From Actinomycetes bacterium (lineage in GTDB: Bacteria > Actinomycetota > Acidimicrobiia > Acidimicrobiales > RAAP-2): DNA of 64,000 bases. A program made the translations under genes and the position numbers. The notes below the pieces were generated by a model, which was not told where the DNA came from, made no database searches, and was given only the letters and a program-made list of their open reading frames with translations. Shown here piece after piece: positions 59,107-64,000 of the stretch (position 1 is the stretch's first letter; each line of letters opens with the position of its first letter). The stretch spans positions 39,417-103,416 of the forward strand of contig JAJXUK010000002.1 of the NCBI GenBank assembly GCA_021782915.1, read 5' to 3'.

Positions 59107-59841
59107 ATGACGCGACGCATCCTCGCCACCTCTGGTGGGTTCGTGCCGGGGCCGACCCAGCAGTCAGTGCGGCCCGGGGTGATGCTCCTTGACGCCCTCG
59201 GGCGCACCGGTGCGAGTCGCCCACGCGTCACGTTCGTGCTCACGGCGAGTGGTGACGATCGTTCCTACGCCGCGATCCTCTTTGACGCCTTTAACAGCGT
59301 CGGCTGCGACGTCAGCGAGCTACGCCTCTTCCCTCAGCCGAGCGCACCACCGAGCGCGGCACTGTCCGGGGCGGATCTCGTCTGGGTCGGTGGGGGATCG
59401 GTCGCCAACCTGCTGGCCCTGTGGCGCCTGCACGGCGTGGACGATGCGCTTCGCGACGCCTACGACTCGGCCACGATTTTGGCCGGGGTCTCGGCTGGCT
59501 CGATCTGCTGGCACGTGGGAGGTACAACTGACTCCTTCGGGCCGGACTTGCGGCCCGTGACCAACGGCCTGGGCCTTCTGGCCTTCGGCAACGGCGTGCA
59601 CTACGACTCCGAGGCCCAGCGTCGGCCGCTGCTGCACGAGCTCGTGGCGGCGGGTACCTTGCCGACGTCTATCGCCACGGACGACCACGTCGGCGTGTGG
59701 TACGAGGATGGCGTGCCCACCGAGGTTGTCTCCGACATGCCGCTGCCGGCGGACGGAGCGTCCGCCTACCTCGTCGAGTCCGTTGGTGGCGTCGTCCGTG
59801 AGACTCGTCTCGGTCTGGGACGTCTCGGCTCACTCGGCTAG
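59107..59841 (+). CDS. Peptidase E-like S51 family protein
   Basis: ATSGGF, ADLVWVGGGSVANLLALWRLHGVDDALRDAYDSATILAGVSAGSICWH. Confidence 0.87.
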   Translation: MTRRILATSGGFVPGPTQQSVRPGVMLLDALGRTGASRPRVTFVLTASGDDRSYAAILFDAFNSVGCDVSELRLFPQPSAPPSAALSGADLVWVGGGSVANLLALWRLHGVDDALRDAYDSATILAGVSAGSICWHVGGTTDSFGPDLRPVTNGLGLLAFGNGVHYDSEAQRRPLLHELVAAGTLPTSIATDDHVGVWYEDGVPTEVVSDMPLPADGASAYLVESVGGVVRETRLGLGRLGSLG

Positions 59842-60105
59842 GTGAGGCCAGTGTCGGTCGGCCCGGTGCGCGATGCGCCGTCGGCCTCGAACGTTCCGTA
59901 GCTCAGGTCGGGACGACGCGACAGGGCCACGAGAGAGCCAACGCCGCTCTCGCATGGTTGAGACATCCACTCGCGTACCCGGAGTCCAGGGTGCCGTTGA
60001 CGCGTCGGACTGACGTGGATCATCACGTCGACGGTGCGAGAATCACGTCTGAGAGCGCCTGACGCCGCGTCGAGGTCTGACGCCGTGGACGGGGAGGTCG
60101 AGTCC

Positions 60106-60738
60106 ATGAGCAGGAGCGGGAAACGCGTCGGCGTCACGGTCCTGGTGTGGGCCACGCTCGCGGGACTCGTGGGCCCCAGCGCGCTGGCCGCGGCGTCGAC
60201 GAGCACCGTCTCGCCCTTCCCACGTCTTCTGGTCATGCAGCGTGGCTTGTCACAGTCATCGCTCGTCCGGGCTCGGCCCTGGGGCTCGCCGATGGCGACC
60301 TCGCAGGTCACCGTGGTGGGCGTGACTCCGTCGCAGCCTCGCGTCGAGTGGGGGGTCTGGCGGCGTCACGACGGGCCCACGCTCTTTCCCGTGCGCAGTC
60401 TCGATGGGGGGCATCACTGGAGCGCGGCGGGTCCGATGCTGGCCACGGACTGGGCCGGGGGCTCGCTCTTTTACGTCACCCGAGTCCTCGCCCAGAGCGC
60501 GTCGGCCGTCGTGATGGTGAGCAACGCGGTCATCGACGTGACCACGGACGCGGGGCACGTGTGGTACCAGTACGTGAACGAGCTTGACAACTGGTCGATG
60601 ACGCGCGCCACCCTGGCGGGTGGCATCGGACTTCGCGTCGGCCCGACGTCGTACGCGCAGTTGCCCCCGCACGCCTTCGCTATCTATCGGCTCGAGGTGG
60701 CTCATCATCGGTGGCTACGCGTCCGTCACTCACCGTGA
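60106..60738 (+). CDS. Predicted secreted protein with two Asp-box (BNR-like) motifs
   Basis: Signal-peptide-like N-terminus; SLDGGHHWSAAG and TTDAGHVWYQY fit S/T-x-D-x-G-x-x-W. Confidence 0.55.
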   Translation: MSRSGKRVGVTVLVWATLAGLVGPSALAAASTSTVSPFPRLLVMQRGLSQSSLVRARPWGSPMATSQVTVVGVTPSQPRVEWGVWRRHDGPTLFPVRSLDGGHHWSAAGPMLATDWAGGSLFYVTRVLAQSASAVVMVSNAVIDVTTDAGHVWYQYVNELDNWSMTRATLAGGIGLRVGPTSYAQLPPHAFAIYRLEVAHHRWLRVRHSP

Positions 60739-60983
60739 GGACTCTGCGTGCTGCCGGCGGGATGTAAGGGTTCCGGGTGGTGTTCCACGGGTGCTCGTCG
60801 CGTCCCGTTCTCCGCGGGCCCGGCTGGCTGACGCCGGCTCGTTCGCACCGTCACCGGTGACCGACGCGACGTCGTGACTCTCTGAGGTGGCGACTCTGAT
60901 CGAGGGAGGGCGCCTGCCGCCTCCGTGAGTACGGCTTCGCACTGTCGAGGGCCCTCGCCGCGACGCGTGGGTGAACGAGCGGC

Positions 60984-61592
60984 TCACGGGTCCGCGTCCA
61001 CGGCGCGGTGTCCACGGTTCGTGGATCTGACAGTGCGGGTCACGATCCACGCGTGCTTACCCACTTGGCGAACGCGACTGAACCCCAGGTCCTCGAAGAG
61101 TTCGACGGTCGCGCTGAAGAGGAAGCGGCCTTGCGCCTCGCGCCCACGCGTGGTCTCAGAGATCGCCTCGACGCGACCACCGCCGGCGTCGGCGATTTGC
61201 TCGAGTGCGCCTTTCAGCGCGACGCGAGCGATGCCGTGTCCGCGATGGCCCTTGTCCACGAAGATGCACGCGATGCGCCATCGTGGGGGTGCTGGAGGGT
61301 CCTTGGCGTACTCGCGCATGTGCTTGAGGTCGAGGCTGTCGGCCGGTCCGTACTGGCACCAGCCCTGGGCACGGCCCTCTGGATCGATGACCAGTGCCGC
61401 GAGTGCTCGGCCGCTCAGGACTAGCTGCTCCTTTAAGGCTCGCGGGTCGCTGAGGCCTCGCTGGTACTCGACGTGATTGGGGGCGCACCAGCATCCGCCG
61501 TAGATGCCGTTATTGCGCTCGACCAGGTCGGCGAAGACCTCCCACGTCCCCGCATCGAGTCGATCGATCGTATACATCGAGCGCGCCACCAA
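60984..61592 (-). CDS. GNAT family N-acetyltransferase
   Basis: GGCWCAPNHVEYQRG...ALVIDPEGRAQGWCQYGP...RIACIFVDKGHRGHGIARVALKGALEQIADAGGGRVEA. Confidence 0.82.
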   Translation of the reverse strand: MVARSMYTIDRLDAGTWEVFADLVERNNGIYGGCWCAPNHVEYQRGLSDPRALKEQLVLSGRALAALVIDPEGRAQGWCQYGPADSLDLKHMREYAKDPPAPPRWRIACIFVDKGHRGHGIARVALKGALEQIADAGGGRVEAISETTRGREAQGRFLFSATVELFEDLGFSRVRQVGKHAWIVTRTVRSTNRGHRAVDADP

Positions 61593-61790
61593 CCGGAGTC
61601 TGCCATTCGATGGCAGCCAGCTTCGCGGACGTCGAGATGAATCCCACCCCGCTCGCCTAGCGATCCGCCACCATCACATCGAGGGGGATGTCCAGACGCT
61701 GCATCCAGCTTCCAGCGAAGTTCACGGATGGGCTCGCGCCCTTCTGAACACTGGATCAATGGCCTCGCTGCACCTGTCCGAATCCCTCGC

Positions 61791-61828
61791 GGTGGGGGAT
61801 TTGGGTAAAGGGTGAATTTCCTGGTCGG
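61791..61828 (+). repeat. IS-terminus-like repeat, copy A
   Basis: ggtgggggatttgggtaaagggtgaatttcctggtcgg. Confidence 0.55.
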
Positions 61829-61999
61829 AAACCATGGAGGGTGTGGCCGCGAAGGGGGCAATCACCAGCGAGCGCGGATCTGATCACCAGGAGAACGGGA
61901 GTCTCTCACCAGCACCCTTGAGGAGACGATCACCCAGGGTGCCCCTGCTGCGGGCTCTTGGCTAGCGCCAACGGTGCAGTGCGGTCACCGCTGAACTAC

Positions 62000-62340
62000 T
62001 CAGTATCTTTCGCTCGGAGGATTACGGCGCACCCACTTGGTCCCGGAGTTGGTCGATGTCCTGGTGGAGGGTGAACTCCGTCGCTCACCTAGCATTCTCG
62101 GTTGTCCAGCAAGTTCGATGGCTTGGTTGATGGCAGCGACAATCTCTGATCCGCGACGTAGGCATCCCAGGTATGACATCACTTCGGTAAGAAGTTGGTC
62201 CTCGGTGCGGAAGGGCGTGTCGGATTCAATCCAGCGAATCAACCGGCTGACCGAGAATCCAACTTCCGGAGTCTCCCGACCAGCCGGGCCATCAATGTGG
62301 AAGGAGGCCTTCCCTCGCGCAGCAGGCAGTCGCGCGCTTT
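62000..62340 (-). pseudogene. 3' fragment of a larger gene, possibly a DUF3320-type helicase/ATPase C-terminus
   Basis: Open frame without a start: ...FHIDGPAGRETPEVGFSVSRLIRWIESDTPFRTEDQLLTEVMSYLGCLRRGSEIVAAINQAIELA, flanked by IS-like debris. Confidence 0.35.
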
Positions 62341-62474
62341 AGGATCGCGATTTCCCGCCTGGATGTGGCTCTCGCGGCGCACGCTGCGGCTCGCCTAACC
62401 CGGTGGCGTGATAGACCCAGGTGAGGTCGTTGTGCGCGATGCCTACGAAACGGTCAGTAGCAGGGGGAAAGATC

Positions 62475-63410
62475 ATGATTCTTCGAAGGTGGGCGGTTGC
62501 TCGTCGCGCGAGCGCGGTGATCGTGATGTCGATGGGGCTCGTCAGCGCTTCGGCCAGCGCGTCGAGCGCGCCCTCGGCTCGACACTTCCCCGACGTCGCG
62601 CACGTCACACCGGGCAGCGACTACCTGGCCCTCGGTGACTCGGTCTCCTTTGGCTATCGCGAATCGACGACGGTGCCCGCCCCTGACTACAGTTCGGCCG
62701 CCAACTTCGTGGGCTTCCCCAAGGATGTTGCCTCCGCTCTCGGTCTGCACTTGGCGAACGCCTCGTGCCCCGGTGAGACCTCGTCGAGCTTCCTCAGTGC
62801 CAGCGCGCAGAGCAATGGCTGCGAGAACCACATCAGTGCGACGGGAGGGCTCGCGGCAGGGGGGTACCGAACGCTCTACCCGCTGCACGTGTCGTACACG
62901 GGCAGCCAGATGGTCTACGCACTGCATTTTTTGAAGGTGCACCCGCGAACCACTTTGATCACGCTGATGATCGGGGCGAATGATGGCTTCATCTGCCAGG
63001 AGATCACGACGGACCAGTGCACATCCGGGAAGGAGTTGGCGCCCGTCCTCGCGACGGTCACGAAGAACGTGGCCACCATCTTGCACGGCCTGCGGGTCAC
63101 CGCCCACTACAAGGGTCAGATCGTTCTCGTCAACTACTACTCGACGGACTACTCGAACGCGTTGGCTTCGGCGGGTAGCCAAGCGATCAATCAGGCCCTG
63201 GACCAGGGCGGTGCTGGATTCAACGTGGAGATTGCTGACGGCTACGCCGCCTTCAGCCAGGCGGCCCAGTACTCCGCGGGCAACACGTGCAACGCCGGCC
63301 TACTCACGCAACTGTACACGGGCAGCACCATGACGGGTTGCGGGGTCCACCCGAGCGTGGGTGGACAGGCGATTCTCGCTCAGACGGTGGAGTCCGTCGT
63401 GCACAAGTAG
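62475..63410 (+). CDS. Secreted SGNH/GDSL-type hydrolase
   Basis: Signal peptide; YLALGDSVSFGYRES (GDS block), LITLMIGANDGF (GxND), C-terminal CGVHPSVGGQAILAQTV (DxxH-like). Confidence 0.82.
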   Translation: MILRRWAVARRASAVIVMSMGLVSASASASSAPSARHFPDVAHVTPGSDYLALGDSVSFGYRESTTVPAPDYSSAANFVGFPKDVASALGLHLANASCPGETSSSFLSASAQSNGCENHISATGGLAAGGYRTLYPLHVSYTGSQMVYALHFLKVHPRTTLITLMIGANDGFICQEITTDQCTSGKELAPVLATVTKNVATILHGLRVTAHYKGQIVLVNYYSTDYSNALASAGSQAINQALDQGGAGFNVEIADGYAAFSQAAQYSAGNTCNAGLLTQLYTGSTMTGCGVHPSVGGQAILAQTVESVVHK

Positions 63411-63543
63411 CGTCACGCGGTTCTCACGGTAGTTGGGGTTCTCGGTGACTCGGGGCGCGACTTCGCGCCGAGCGTGTCATCGAGTTCGGCCCTGGGGACT
63501 GTTCGCGCGGCCAGGGTGTCGCTCATTTGCGGGAAGCCTTGTT

Positions 63544-63581
63544 GGTGGGGGATTTGGGCAAAGAGTGTCTGTCCTGTTCAG
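63544..63581 (+). repeat. IS-terminus-like repeat, copy B
   Basis: ggtgggggatttgggcaaagagtgtctgtcctgttcag. Confidence 0.5.
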
Positions 63582-63760
63582 GATGAACCGCCCCTGACGT
63601 AGGCATCCGGATGCAGCCAGCGATCGTCTGTCGAGGCTGTGCCTCCATGCTGCAGCCCTGGGTGTGGCGTAGCGCTGGATCTCGCGGTCAAGGGAGCACT
63701 TGCGGCCCGAGAGGGTCGCGGGGCCCCACCCACAGACAGTTCGCGGGTGCCATCTATCTG

Positions 63761-63852
63761 CCGACCAGGCAAATTTTTGTCCGAACGTTTGGGGGATCTT
63801 TTCCGTAATCCCCCGTGGTGGGGGATTACGACAAAGGGCAAAGTACCTGATC
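63761..63852. repeat. Head-to-head pair of IS-terminus-like repeats (copy D minus, copy C plus) forming a hairpin
   Basis: cgtaatccccc (63804-63814) - gtggt - gggggattacg (63820-63830), flanked by ccgaccaggcaaatt on the left and acaaagggcaaagtacctgatc on the right. Confidence 0.6.
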
Positions 63853-63861
63853 AAACTATCT

Positions 63862-64000
63862 AGCTGAGACCGGCCGTTGACGTCCCTTGAAGTGGTGTAA
63901 TTTCCCCGGTCCTTCGTGAAGGCGGGCCACCGGAGTATTTCTTGATGTGTCCATCCAAGACACGAAGGGAATACTCCGATGACCCACCATGATTTTGACC
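63862..64000 (+). mobile_element. 5' end of a probable IS256-type (mutator-like) insertion sequence, truncated by the window
   Basis: ttgaagtggtgtaatttcc terminus-like segment, hairpin leader, then ATG at 63979 starting MTHHDFD.... Family call is from memory of similar leaders. Confidence 0.4.

Noticed and set aside
63477-63854. 125-aa minus-strand ORF
   Set aside because: Runs through the IS-like terminal repeats, producing NPPP-type peptides from the g-rich ends; not a credible gene.

Overview
This window reads as a high-GC actinobacterial chromosomal origin region; an Acidimicrobiia-like lineage is my inference from gene content. It opens with a dense parS array (7 sites in about 900 bp, three of them on ~168-bp tandem repeats). 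The canonical origin block follows: rsmG-jag-yidC-yidD-rnpA-rpmH on the minus strand, then dnaA-(oriC candidate)-dnaN-recF-dciA-gyrB-gyrA on the plus strand. Next come a FrnE-like DsbA protein, a CoA transferase, an ABC-F ATPase, a two-gene ABC exporter, Hsp20, a P1B-5-like metal ATPase fused to a hemerythrin domain, three ABC-2 exporters, a UvrD-like helicase and a fused indolepyruvate ferredoxin oxidoreductase. After these are a GT4/alpha-barrel/GH130 operon, a site-2 protease, DUF885, tRNA-Leu(CAG), and a cell-wall signalling cluster (fhaA-fhaB-pstP-pbpA-pknB-crgA) that lacks rodA and pknA. The final ~2.5 kb is a degraded mobile-element zone with repeated IS-like termini and the start of a probable transposase gene at the right edge. 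I see no CRISPR array, rRNA, prophage or obvious defence island. The most interesting signals are the parS repeat array, a terminator-like hairpin inside the 5' end of rsmG, a strong internal start in jag, a 16-bp perfect inverted repeat inside an ABC ATPase gene, and the P1B-5/hemerythrin fusion. Everything is read by eye with no database search.
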